This document shows positions 43,775-51,960 of a stretch of 64,000 bases of DNA, piece after piece; the stretch's first letter is position 1, and each line of letters starts with the position of its first letter. The DNA comes from Hymenobacter metallicola (GTDB taxonomy: Bacteria > Bacteroidota > Bacteroidia > Cytophagales > Hymenobacteraceae). The stretch covers positions 1,550,001-1,614,000 of the forward strand of contig NZ_SRMB01000001.1 of the NCBI RefSeq assembly GCF_004745645.1, written 5' to 3'. The position numbers were made by a program, and so were the translations under genes. Below the pieces are notes generated by a model, which saw only the letters and a program-made list of their open reading frames with translations, searched no databases and was not told the origin of the DNA.

Positions 43775-44014
43775 ATGTCAACTGCTGGTAGCTCTATCTG
43801 GATTGCCCGTGCGCAGCAACTGCCTCAGCCAAATCAGCAGGTTCTGGTATACGTTCCTTCTTCCTGGCTCGAAATAACCGTTGCCACCTACAAACCTTCG
43901 AACGCGGCAAAATCAGTCCACATGTTTGTTAGCCCCGATCCGCACGGCGTTGATCGTTACGTGAAAGGAGTTACGCATTGGATGCCCTTGCCAAGTCCAC
44001 CCGAGTTTTTTTAG
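43775..44014 (+). CDS. Small DUF551-like protein
   Basis: A 79-residue protein with the DUF551 pattern: an early IWIARAQQLPQPNQQVLVYV and a closing VTHWMPLPSPPEFF (family signature W..LP....VLVY ... HWMPLP.PP). DUF551 proteins are small, often phage- or island-borne, and of unknown function. The gene is isolated in a gene-poor stretch. Confidence 0.7.
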   Translation: MSTAGSSIWIARAQQLPQPNQQVLVYVPSSWLEITVATYKPSNAAKSVHMFVSPDPHGVDRYVKGVTHWMPLPSPPEFF

Positions 44015-44652
44015 GTCACCCGATGCCGTTAGTGGCTTCTCTCTTACTGCGCCCGATGGCCTAACGGCCTATTGGGTTGGCAAGCCGGCGACAACGGATT
44101 GAATAGAGAATTAAACTTTTACCAACAACCAATACTACGATATCAAGATACTGCCAGCGCACTTTCCCAACATAGTCAATATAGTATCAGAACTGGTAAA
44201 AATAGTAGTGGAATATAGCTCTGGCAGCCTCTACCTTAGTATTATAGAATGAGGCACAGAAAAGCTCTCCTTCTAGCAAGTAAACTTGCTGCGCAGCTAG
44301 GCTTAGTCGAAGCCGCTACTTAGCAAGATTTGAAAAGTAAAAACCTTGCTTTAACGGGTGTTGTAACCGTAGCAGCAGGTATATGATAAAGAATCGGTCC
44401 GGCGTTGGGTGGGAATTTTCGCCGGTCACGATTCATTGAAAGGGCGTTCCGGGTGGGGCGCCTTTTTTGTTGGTCCCTACTCCAGAACTTCCCTCCTGCT
44501 TTGGCTCTTACTCAGCTAAGGCCCACGCATCTGCAGGGAAGAAAGTTGCGCCCAAACCCGGTTGTACGACCGGTACCGCATCATCGGATGCTAATACCCA
44601 AGAACGGGGCGGCAGAAAGTAAGCCGCAAGCAAGAACTGCCTGAAAACAAAC

Positions 44653-44839
44653 CGGCCGAACTGGGAGGTACCAGTTCGGCCGACTTTAGATTTTGGGATA
44701 CCGATACGTCAACATGCTGAGTGGGAGAGCCGGTTGATTTCTCAGTAGTACTCCAGATGGGGTGGGGTTCATCTGGTCAGCGGGATGTGGGAATTTTAGT
44801 AGTAATCAGTCGGCCGGGGGGATTAGCCGACTGATTACT
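44653..44839. other. Run of four hairpins, candidate structured RNA
   Basis: In order: CGGCCGAACTGG (44653-44664) pairs with CCAGTTCGGCCG (44671-44682); CTGAG (44717-44721) with CTCAG (44741-44745); CCAGATG (44753-44759) with CATCTGG (44770-44776); AGTAATCAGTCGGC (44801-44814) with GCCGACTGATTACT (44826-44839). The first and last stems are perfect. No ORF crosses the region, and no known RNA family is recognised. Confidence 0.45.
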
Positions 44840-45496
44840 GAGACAATATTAAGAAATGGATTTTATACCGACACTATACTCCTGAAAATTTTTAGTAAGT
44901 CCTTACTCACCTTTTGTTCAGCTTCTTGATTTACAGATAATTACTATCTGTCATCAAATAATGCCATGGCAAGGTGCTTTATTTAGTAATGAATGCTACA
45001 GTATGTAGGGAGCATTCTTTCCAAGAATGCCTGCGGACTGGCTGATCTGTTTAAACAGGATGAAAAACAGTGCCTACTCACGTTCCTCAAGGCACAACCT
45101 CCTTCTCCTAGCTAGCGTCAGCTATTAATCAGAAGAAGTAATCCGGCATGGCAAACACTTGCCGTATACCAATTATACTAGGTAGCGCTGAGTTGCAAAG
45201 CCAGAGCCCCGTGCTTAAACATCTTGCGAAAATCTTTCGCAACGCCTCTCCCGCAGGCACTATTCATACGTCGGGGCGGCAGTTGTCATAATGTACCGCC
45301 ATGCTAATAGAGAAGGAATGCGAGAAACAAACTTCGACGTTGGCAAGGAGGAATGCCTTCTGGGAGGAAGTTCTTCAGCTTGTCAGTACAAGCGAAGTGT
45401 GCCATTCGTCCTTGCTTTCTGGTAAATGCCCATTTACTAGAAAGCCTCCTCCCTGCCGGCGTGTAGGAAAGAACTTTCTGATTTAGGGCACTCTGC

Positions 45497-45546
45497 GCAT
45501 TTCAGCGGACGGCTGGCTTCGGCTTACGTCTCGCCCAGGCACAGCT
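45497..45546. repeat. Single arm of the GGACGGATGGCTTC element
   Basis: TTCAGCGGACGGCTGGCTTC, then CTCGCCCAGGCACAG, resembles the arms at 14831 and 28162. It sits just beyond the 3' end of the NCS1 gene. Confidence 0.5.
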
Positions 45547-45568
45547 AGGATAGTAGCTTCTCAGCGCG

Positions 45569-47074
45569 TTAATGCCGCACCATCTGGCTACTTTCCCACG
45601 CAGGTACCCGCTGTTCTTGTGCCATTAGCAGCAAGTAAATTCCGCCGGAAACGAAGAAGCCGACAAACCAAGCGTAATCGTAAAGGGCTACCAGAGCCGG
45701 CCACAGCGTTTGTTGGTCGAGCAAGCCGATGGCGGCCAGAAAGCCGGGCACGTTGGGCAGTATTCCGAAGATGAGAGCTACAACAGCCCGCAGGTTGTAG
45801 CCTTGGCGGTAGGCGTAGCGTCCCTGGTACTGGTAGAGTTCGGGCACGTCGAGGTATTCTTTGCGAAGCAGGTAATAGTCGGCCAGCATGATGCCACCAA
45901 TGGGGCCCAGCAACCCCGAGTAGCCTACCAGCCAGGTAAAAATATAGCCCGAAGGGTCGGCAATGAGCTTCCAGGGAAAGATCAGCAGCCCCAATACGCC
46001 GGTAATGTAGCCGCCCGTTTTAAACGAAATGCGCTCCGGCGCCACGTTGGCAAAGTCGTTGGCCGGACTCACGATATTGGCCGCAATATTGGTAGCCAGC
46101 GTCGAGAGGGCCACGGCCAGCATGGCGACGCTTACCAGCAGCTTGCTGTCGAACTTGCCGGCCAGCACCACTGGGTCCCAGATGGTTTTGCCGTAAATCA
46201 CGAATGTAGCGGAGGTGACCACCACCCCAACAAACGAAAATACCGTCATCGAGGAGGGCAGCCCCAGGGCCTGCCCCATCAGCTGGGCCCGCTGGCTGGT
46301 AGCGTAACGGGTGAAGTCGGGGATATTGAGCGAGAGCGTGGCCCAAAAACCCACCATGCCGGTGAGAGATGGGAAAAAGAAGGACCAGAACGCTGCGCTA
46401 CTGGTGAACTTGGACGGCTGGGCCAGAATCGGACCCAGGCCGTTACCGGCCGAAATGGCCCACCACAACAGCGCCAGGGCGGCCACGGGCAGGAAAAAAG
46501 CTTTGAAGACTAATAGCTTCCGAATACTTTCTACGCCCAGGTGCACCACGTACATATTGAGCACCCAGAACAGTAGAAAAGTAATGGCCGGGCCCGTTGC
46601 CAGCGCCCAGGAAGCGGGAAACACGGCGGGTAGCGTAGCTAGGCCCGGCAGCCAGAGCACGGCCATCTGGTAAAGGGCATAGCCCCCAATCCAGGTTTGA
46701 ATACCAAACCAGCCGCAGGCAATCAGGGCGCGCAGCAAGGCCGGAATATTGGCCCCGCGCACCCCAAAGCTAGCCCGGGCCAGCACCGGAAACGGAATTC
46801 CGTATTTAGCCCCGGCCCGCCCGTTGAGCAGCATGGGAATGAGCACGATACTGTTGCCCAGAAAAATAGTCAGCAGCGCCTGCCACCAGTTCATGCCACC
46901 CTCAATCAGGGAGCTGGCCAGCATGTAGGTCGGGATGCACAAACTCATGCTGATCCAGAGGGCGGCGTAGTTGCCCGTGCCCCAGGTGCGCTGGGCCGGC
47001 GCAATCGGGGCCAGATCGTCACTGCTCAGACCAGGGTCGGCGGGGGGCATTGCGGGGGGCAGGGGCGCAGTCAT
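45569..47074 (-). CDS. NCS1 family nucleobase/allantoin-type permease
   Basis: A 501-residue inner-membrane cation symporter with about 12 transmembrane segments. WGTGNYAALWISMSLCIPTY near 30 is the conserved first helix of NCS1 carriers, ARASFGVRGANIPALLRALI near 98 and IGGYALYQMA are next, and LNIPDFTRYATSQRAQLMGQ near 253 is the substrate-site helix. Substrates in the family include allantoin, uracil, cytosine, hydantoin and thiamine precursors; no catabolic genes nearby identify it. The frame extends to 47149; ATG 47074 is chosen. Confidence 0.88.
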   Translation of the reverse strand: MTAPLPPAMPPADPGLSSDDLAPIAPAQRTWGTGNYAALWISMSLCIPTYMLASSLIEGGMNWWQALLTIFLGNSIVLIPMLLNGRAGAKYGIPFPVLARASFGVRGANIPALLRALIACGWFGIQTWIGGYALYQMAVLWLPGLATLPAVFPASWALATGPAITFLLFWVLNMYVVHLGVESIRKLLVFKAFFLPVAALALLWWAISAGNGLGPILAQPSKFTSSAAFWSFFFPSLTGMVGFWATLSLNIPDFTRYATSQRAQLMGQALGLPSSMTVFSFVGVVVTSATFVIYGKTIWDPVVLAGKFDSKLLVSVAMLAVALSTLATNIAANIVSPANDFANVAPERISFKTGGYITGVLGLLIFPWKLIADPSGYIFTWLVGYSGLLGPIGGIMLADYYLLRKEYLDVPELYQYQGRYAYRQGYNLRAVVALIFGILPNVPGFLAAIGLLDQQTLWPALVALYDYAWFVGFFVSGGIYLLLMAQEQRVPAWESSQMVRH

Positions 47075-47304
47075 ATTCGGGCTTTTCGAAGAACGTGACG
47101 AGAGGAAACGGCGGGTGCTGCAGGAGCAGGCAGCGCACTGCTTCCTCAAAAGCGCATCGACCCAACGGGTTATCGAGGGGCCGACGCCTCTATTTGTTCC
47201 TTAAAGCTAGAAGAATTCAGCAGTTGCGCTCCACCTCAGGCTCGTAATTTCTGCGGTACTCCCAGTGGCCGGCGTGCAGCCATCTACCCTGTGCCCGCTC
47301 CCTG

Positions 47305-48408
47305 TTAAGGCACGAAGGAGCGCACCAGATTTGCACTCGACAACTCGGTTTCGGCCTGCCGCACCGAGGAATTGCGCACCAGCAGCTCGGGGCGCAAGGC
47401 CACCTGCCGGGGCGTGAAGGGCGCGCCGTCGGCATCTATTACTTCCAGCAGCAGGCGTACGGCCGCCTGCCCCATTTCCTCGCAGCGCTGGTCGATGGTC
47501 GTCATGGCAGGTTCGGTAATAACGGTAAAGGCCTCGTTGCTGAACCCGCTGACGGCCATATCGTTGGGCACCTGCAGGCCTTGGCGCCGGGCCTCCTGCA
47601 TAGCTCCCAGGGCGCTGTAGTCGCCGGCGGCAAACACGGCGTCGGGGGGCTCGGGCAACGCCAGCAGCTGGCGCATGGCCGCTACCCCCTGGTCCTGACT
47701 CATGTCGGTGTAGATGACCAAGGACTCATCTTCGGCGAGGCCGGCCTCGCGCAGGGCATCGAGGTAGCCTTGCCGGCGGTTCTTATAAATATTCAGGTGC
47801 TGCGGCCCCGCTAGGTGGGCAATGCGGCGGCAGCCCTGCCCGAGCAGGTGGCGGGTAGACACGTAGCCGCCTTCCTGGTCGTTGAGGACCACGGCATTCA
47901 CATTGTCGCCTTCCACAATCCGGTCGAAAAACACCAGGGGCAGGCCCCGGCTACGGACCTTCTCGAAGTGGCGCACATCGAGCGTAGTGCGCGACAACGA
48001 CACCAGAATGCCCGCTACCTGGGCGCTCAGCAGAATTTCCAGGTTGCGCCGCTCCTGGGCCACGTCCTCGTTCGACTGGCAAATAATCACATTGTAGCCG
48101 GCCTTGCTGGCCGCAGTTTCAATGCCGTGCACGACGGAGGGGAAAAAGCGCCCCTCAATGTAGGGCACAATAATGCCAATTAGCTGGCTTTTGCCTTTGC
48201 GCAAGGCAGAGGCCAGGCGGTTGGGCTGGTAATTGTATTTTTTGGCCAGCTTCAACACTTTCTGCTTCATGGCCGGCCCGATGCTATGATGGTCACTCAG
48301 AGCCCGGGAGATAGTCGTCATCGACACGCCCAGCTCCCGGGCCAGGTCGGCCATAGAAACGGGAGTAGTAGTAAGTTGGGCCGGGACTTGCTTTTTTCGG
48401 GGAGCCAT
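47305..48408 (-). CDS. LacI family transcriptional regulator of the arabinan locus
   Basis: A 367-residue regulator. The N-terminal LacI HTH is SMADLARELGVSMTTISRAL (near residues 18-37) with the hinge NYQPNRLASALRKGKSQLIG; the rest is a periplasmic-binding-like sugar domain (FFDRIVEGDNVNAVVLND near 165, HLAGPQHLNIYKNRRQGYLD near 195). A perfect palindrome (48422-48439) lies just before the start and next to the -7 box, suggesting autoregulation, and related sites precede the GH51 and GH43/lectin genes. The inducer is probably L-arabinose or a related sugar, inferred from the target genes. Confidence 0.9.
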   Translation of the reverse strand: MAPRKKQVPAQLTTTPVSMADLARELGVSMTTISRALSDHHSIGPAMKQKVLKLAKKYNYQPNRLASALRKGKSQLIGIIVPYIEGRFFPSVVHGIETAASKAGYNVIICQSNEDVAQERRNLEILLSAQVAGILVSLSRTTLDVRHFEKVRSRGLPLVFFDRIVEGDNVNAVVLNDQEGGYVSTRHLLGQGCRRIAHLAGPQHLNIYKNRRQGYLDALREAGLAEDESLVIYTDMSQDQGVAAMRQLLALPEPPDAVFAAGDYSALGAMQEARRQGLQVPNDMAVSGFSNEAFTVITEPAMTTIDQRCEEMGQAAVRLLLEVIDADGAPFTPRQVALRPELLVRNSSVRQAETELSSANLVRSFVP

Positions 48409-48421
48409 AGAGGGGATAGAC

Positions 48422-48439
48422 TACACAATGCTTTGTGTA
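48422..48439. promoter_or_regulatory. LacI-type operator before the regulator gene
   Basis: TACACAATGCTTTGTGTA is nearly fully palindromic (TACACAA/TTGTGTA) and abuts the regulator's -7 box at 48438-48445, so a bound protein would block its own transcription. Confidence 0.75.
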
Positions 48440-48445
48440 AAGATA
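48438..48445 (-). promoter_or_regulatory. -7 box of the LacI regulator gene
   Basis: The minus strand reads TATCTTTA, one mismatch from TAnnTTTG, about 30 bases before the start codon and overlapping the operator by two bases. Confidence 0.6.
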
Positions 48446-48612
48446 GCAGGATATCGTATTTCTGATGATTTTGCCCGAATAAGTATTATTTAGTGGCTGT
48501 TGAGGATTTTAAAACCCGCTGGCGCAACGGCTACTCAACGGGGCTACTCCCGGCGAATACAAGGAAATTTTACTTGACAAGCTGAGCATGTTGAGTTTTT
48601 CTTATTACTTTA

Positions 48613-48626
48613 CACAATCGATTGTG
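48613..48626. promoter_or_regulatory. LacI-type operator before GH51
   Basis: CACAATCGATTGTG is a perfect 14-bp palindrome, extended to ACACAATCGATTGTGC. It directly follows a TTACTTTA promoter-like box (48605-48612), the same operator-after-box arrangement as at the regulator gene. Confidence 0.8.
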
Positions 48627-48741
48627 CCACTTGTAAACTGATTTCCCCGCCACTTTACGGTAGCAACGAAACCGTTTTGGGGTTTTGGCCCTCCTCAGCC
48701 ACGATTCCTACCTGTTCTGCCTTTTCATTTCATCTACCCGT

Positions 48742-50853
48742 ATGCTCCCAACTTCTCCCACCCGATTGGTACAGCTGGCCTCCGGCCTCGCCCTATGCAG
48801 CACGCTGGGGCTGACTTCGGCCCTGGCCCAAACCAAGCCCACGGCGGCCAATACCCTTACCGTGCAGGTAAACAAGCCCGGCGCACCCGTATCTAAGAAC
48901 ATGTACGGGCTGTTTTTCGAGGACATCAACTTTGCCGCTGACGGAGGCCTCTACCCCGAGCTGGTTAAGAACAAGTCGTTTGAAATTCAGGGCCAGCACT
49001 TCATTGGCTGGAACGCTATTCGCGGCGCGGCGGCCCTGCAGGCCTACACCGTCAGCAGCGACAAGCCCATCAGCGCGACCAATAATCATTTTGCCCGCCT
49101 GACAGTGGCCACGGCCAGCCCCGACGCGGGCATTACCAACGAGGGTTTCCGCGGCATGGGCGTGAAGCAGGATGCGGAGTATACTTTCTCGGTGTACCTG
49201 CGGCGCGGCGCGGGCAATGTAAGCGGACTGACCGTGACTCTGGAAGAGGAAGGCCCGCGCGGCCCGGGTCCGGAAGTCGGCTCCTCGGGCCGCATGCTGG
49301 CCCAGACCCAGCTTACGGGCCTCACCGGGGAATGGAAAAAGTATACGGCCGTGCTCAAGTCGTCGGGCATGGCGAATAAAGCCCGCCTGAAGCTGACCGT
49401 GAACGGCACGGGCACCGTGGATATCGACGTGGTGTCCTTGTTTCCGAAAGACACCTGGAACAAGCGCGCGAACGGGCTGCGCACCGACCTGGTTCAGCTG
49501 CTCAAGGATATGCAGCCGGGCTTTTTACGCTTTCCCGGGGGCTGCATTGTGGAGGGCCGCACCCTCGCGGAGCGCTACCAGTGGAAGGAAACCATCGGGG
49601 AGGTAAACTCGCGCGTACCGCTGATCAACCGCTGGAACATGGAGTTCCGCCACCGCTCGACCCCCGACTACTACCAGTCGTTCGGCCTGGGCTTCTTCGA
49701 GTACTTCCAGCTTTCGGAAGACATCGGCGCCGAGCCCGTACCGATTCTGAACGTGGGCATGGCCTGCCAGTTCAACTCCTCGGAATTGGCCCCGCTGACC
49801 ACGGCCGCCGGCGGCCCCAGTGCCAGTGAGGCCACGGGCCACAACCACGCCGACGACCCCACGCTGGAAACCTTTATTCAGGACGCGCTGGACCTGGTGG
49901 AATTTGCCAACGGCCCGGCCAGCAGCCCCTGGGGCGCTAAGCGCGTGGCTATGGGCCACCCCGCGCCGTTCAACCTGAAGTACATTGGCATCGGCAACGA
50001 GCAGTGGGGCCCCCAGTACCTGGAGCGTTACGAGCCCTTCGCCAAGGCCGTGAAAGCCAAATACCCGGGTATCAACATCGTGAGCAGCGCCGGACCGGCC
50101 CCCGAGGGCGACTTGTTCGACAAAGCCACCAACCGCCTGCGCGAACTCAAGGCCGAGGTAATCGACGAGCACTATTACGCCAGCCCGGAGTGGTTCCGCA
50201 ACAACGCGGGCCGCTACGACAACTACCCAACCACGGGCTCCAAGATTTTTGCGGGCGAGTATGCCGCCCAGACGGTGGGCATTGCCAGCCCCGACAACAA
50301 GAACAGCTGGGACACGGCCATTTCCGAAGCCGCCTTCATGACCGGGCTGGAGCGCAACGCCGACAAGGTGGTCATGGCCTCCTACGCGCCCATGCTGGCC
50401 CACGTAGATGCCTGGCAGTGGACGCCCAACATGATTTGGTTTGACAACCTGCGCTCCTACGGCACGCCCAACTACTACGTGCAAAAGCTCTACGCCCTGA
50501 ACAAAGGCACCACCATGCTGCCCGTGCAGCGCGCCGACAACGGCAAAAATGGTCAGGACAACCTGTTCAGCAGTGCCGTGGCCGACGACAAGACCGGCGA
50601 AATCGTGGTGAAGCTGGTCAACTACTCCCCTACCGCCCGCCCCGTGGCCATCAACCTGCAGGGCGCCAAGAAGCTGGGCAAAACCGGCAAAGCCACCGTG
50701 CTGACCAGCAATGACCTGAACGCCGTCAACTCCCTGGACCAGCCCCTGAACGTGGCGCCCAAGGAGGAGTCGTTCAAGGTAGGCGCGGCCAACGTGACGT
50801 ATACCCTGGCCCCGCACTCTTTCACGGTGCTGCGCATTCCGGGCAAGCGCTAA
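48742..50853 (+). CDS. GH51 alpha-L-arabinofuranosidase, exported
   Basis: A 703-residue exported enzyme that removes terminal arabinofuranose from arabinan or arabinoxylan side chains. Signal peptide 1-30 (ending SALAQ), a carbohydrate-binding-like beta module at about 75-230, a TIM barrel at about 240-540 and a C-terminal beta domain. IGIGNEQWGPQY near 417 carries the acid/base Glu, IDEHYYASPEWF near 474 is a conserved subsite, and FAGEYAAQT near 506 probably carries the nucleophile Glu. ATG 48742 is chosen for the signal peptide. It is first in an operon with the following GH43 gene. Confidence 0.92.
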   Translation: MLPTSPTRLVQLASGLALCSTLGLTSALAQTKPTAANTLTVQVNKPGAPVSKNMYGLFFEDINFAADGGLYPELVKNKSFEIQGQHFIGWNAIRGAAALQAYTVSSDKPISATNNHFARLTVATASPDAGITNEGFRGMGVKQDAEYTFSVYLRRGAGNVSGLTVTLEEEGPRGPGPEVGSSGRMLAQTQLTGLTGEWKKYTAVLKSSGMANKARLKLTVNGTGTVDIDVVSLFPKDTWNKRANGLRTDLVQLLKDMQPGFLRFPGGCIVEGRTLAERYQWKETIGEVNSRVPLINRWNMEFRHRSTPDYYQSFGLGFFEYFQLSEDIGAEPVPILNVGMACQFNSSELAPLTTAAGGPSASEATGHNHADDPTLETFIQDALDLVEFANGPASSPWGAKRVAMGHPAPFNLKYIGIGNEQWGPQYLERYEPFAKAVKAKYPGINIVSSAGPAPEGDLFDKATNRLRELKAEVIDEHYYASPEWFRNNAGRYDNYPTTGSKIFAGEYAAQTVGIASPDNKNSWDTAISEAAFMTGLERNADKVVMASYAPMLAHVDAWQWTPNMIWFDNLRSYGTPNYYVQKLYALNKGTTMLPVQRADNGKNGQDNLFSSAVADDKTGEIVVKLVNYSPTARPVAINLQGAKKLGKTGKATVLTSNDLNAVNSLDQPLNVAPKEESFKVGAANVTYTLAPHSFTVLRIPGKR

Positions 50854-50871
50854 GCTATGGGCTTCGTTTGT

Positions 50872-51864
50872 ATGAAAACCGTACTACCATCTGCGGCCAG
50901 CCTGCGCCGGCTGGCCGCCACTACCCTGCTGCTGGTGCCCTTCGGGGCGGTGGCCCAGGCCTTGCCCGAACCCGTGGCGGGCAACCCTATTATTAAAGAC
51001 AAGTACACGGCCGACCCGGCTGCCCTGGTGCACAAGGGCACCGTGTACCTCTACACCGGCCACGACGAAGCCCCGGCCCGGCAGGACCGCTACGTGATGC
51101 ACGACTGGCTGTGCTACTCTTCCCAGGACATGGTGCATTGGCAAGAACACCCCTCACCGCTGCACGTGAAGGCCTTTGCCTGGGCCAAGGACGACGCCTG
51201 GGCCTCGCAGGTGGTGGAGCGGGGCGGCAAGTTCTACTGGTACGCGGCCGTGGAGCACGGCAGTATTCCGGGCAAAGCCATTGGCGTGGCCGTATCCGAC
51301 AGCCCCACCGGCCCCTTCGTCGATGCCCGGGGCTCGGCCCTGATTACCAACGACATGACCACCGAGGCCAAAATCAGCTGGGACGACATCGACCCAACGG
51401 TTATTGTGGACGACAAGGGCCAGGCCTACCTCTACTGGGGCAACACGATCTGCTACTGGGCCAAGCTCAAGGCCAACATGACCGAGCTGGACGGGCCCAT
51501 CAACAAGGTGACCACCCTGCCGCGGTTCACGGAGGCGCCCTGGGTGCACAAGCGGGGCAACTGGTATTACCTGAGCTACGCGTATCAGTTTCCCGAGAAG
51601 ATTGCCTACGCCATGAGCCGCAGCATCGAGGGGCCGTGGGAGTTCAAGGGCATTCTGAACGAGGTGGCCGGCAATTCCAACACCAACCACCAGTCCATTA
51701 TCGACTTCAAAGGCCAGAGCTACTTCATCTACCACAACGGCAGCATACCGACCGACGGGGGCTCGTTCCGCCGCTCGGTGTGCATCGACAAGCTCGAGTA
51801 CAACAAGGACGGCACCATGAAGCGCGTCGTGATGACCACCGAAGGCGTGAAAGCCGCCAGGTAG
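50872..51864 (+). CDS. GH43 family glycoside hydrolase (arabinosidase/xylosidase type)
   Basis: A 330-residue exported five-bladed propeller enzyme. Signal peptide 1-28 (ending AVAQA). The catalytic base Asp is in YTADPAALVHKG near 44, the pKa-modulating Asp in DDIDPTVIVDD near 175 and the acid Glu in FTEAPWVHKRGNWYY near 222. It probably cleaves arabinofuranosyl or xylosyl links. ATG 50872 gives the better signal peptide; ATG 50857, three bases after the GH51 stop, is an alternative. A terminator follows. Confidence 0.9.
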   Translation: MKTVLPSAASLRRLAATTLLLVPFGAVAQALPEPVAGNPIIKDKYTADPAALVHKGTVYLYTGHDEAPARQDRYVMHDWLCYSSQDMVHWQEHPSPLHVKAFAWAKDDAWASQVVERGGKFYWYAAVEHGSIPGKAIGVAVSDSPTGPFVDARGSALITNDMTTEAKISWDDIDPTVIVDDKGQAYLYWGNTICYWAKLKANMTELDGPINKVTTLPRFTEAPWVHKRGNWYYLSYAYQFPEKIAYAMSRSIEGPWEFKGILNEVAGNSNTNHQSIIDFKGQSYFIYHNGSIPTDGGSFRRSVCIDKLEYNKDGTMKRVVMTTEGVKAAR

Positions 51865-51881
51865 CCAGCTAGGGCCAGCAG

Positions 51882-51929
51882 AAAATAGAGCGTCGTGCGC
51901 AGCAGTGCTGAAGCGCGACGCTCTATTTT
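51882..51929 (+). terminator. Terminator of the GH51-GH43 operon
   Basis: AAAATAGAGCGTCG and CGACGCTCTATTTT form a 14-bp stem ending in a T run. The next gene therefore has its own promoter, perhaps TTACTTTG near 51939. Confidence 0.85.
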
Positions 51930-51960
51930 TGCGGGTACTCTTACTTTGTTTCCCTTCCTC

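Larger units (their letters stand above)
44015..45568. other. 1.5-kb gene-poor, hairpin-rich stretch
   Basis: No supported gene. Short ORFs at 44405-44644 and 45301-45486 lack any family features. Inverted repeats are dense: CCGGCG/CGCCGG (44399-44425), the series at 44653-44839, GCATTCTT/AAGAATGC (45012-45030), GCGAAA/TTTCGC (45226-45240). Composition is lower in GC than the flanking genes. Confidence 0.6.

Noticed and set aside
44405..44644. 79-codon ORF in the gene-poor stretch
   Set aside because: It runs through hairpins and a possible terminator, and its residues show no family pattern.
45301..45486. 61-codon ORF upstream of the NCS1 gene
   Set aside because: No motif, promoter or neighbour supports it.
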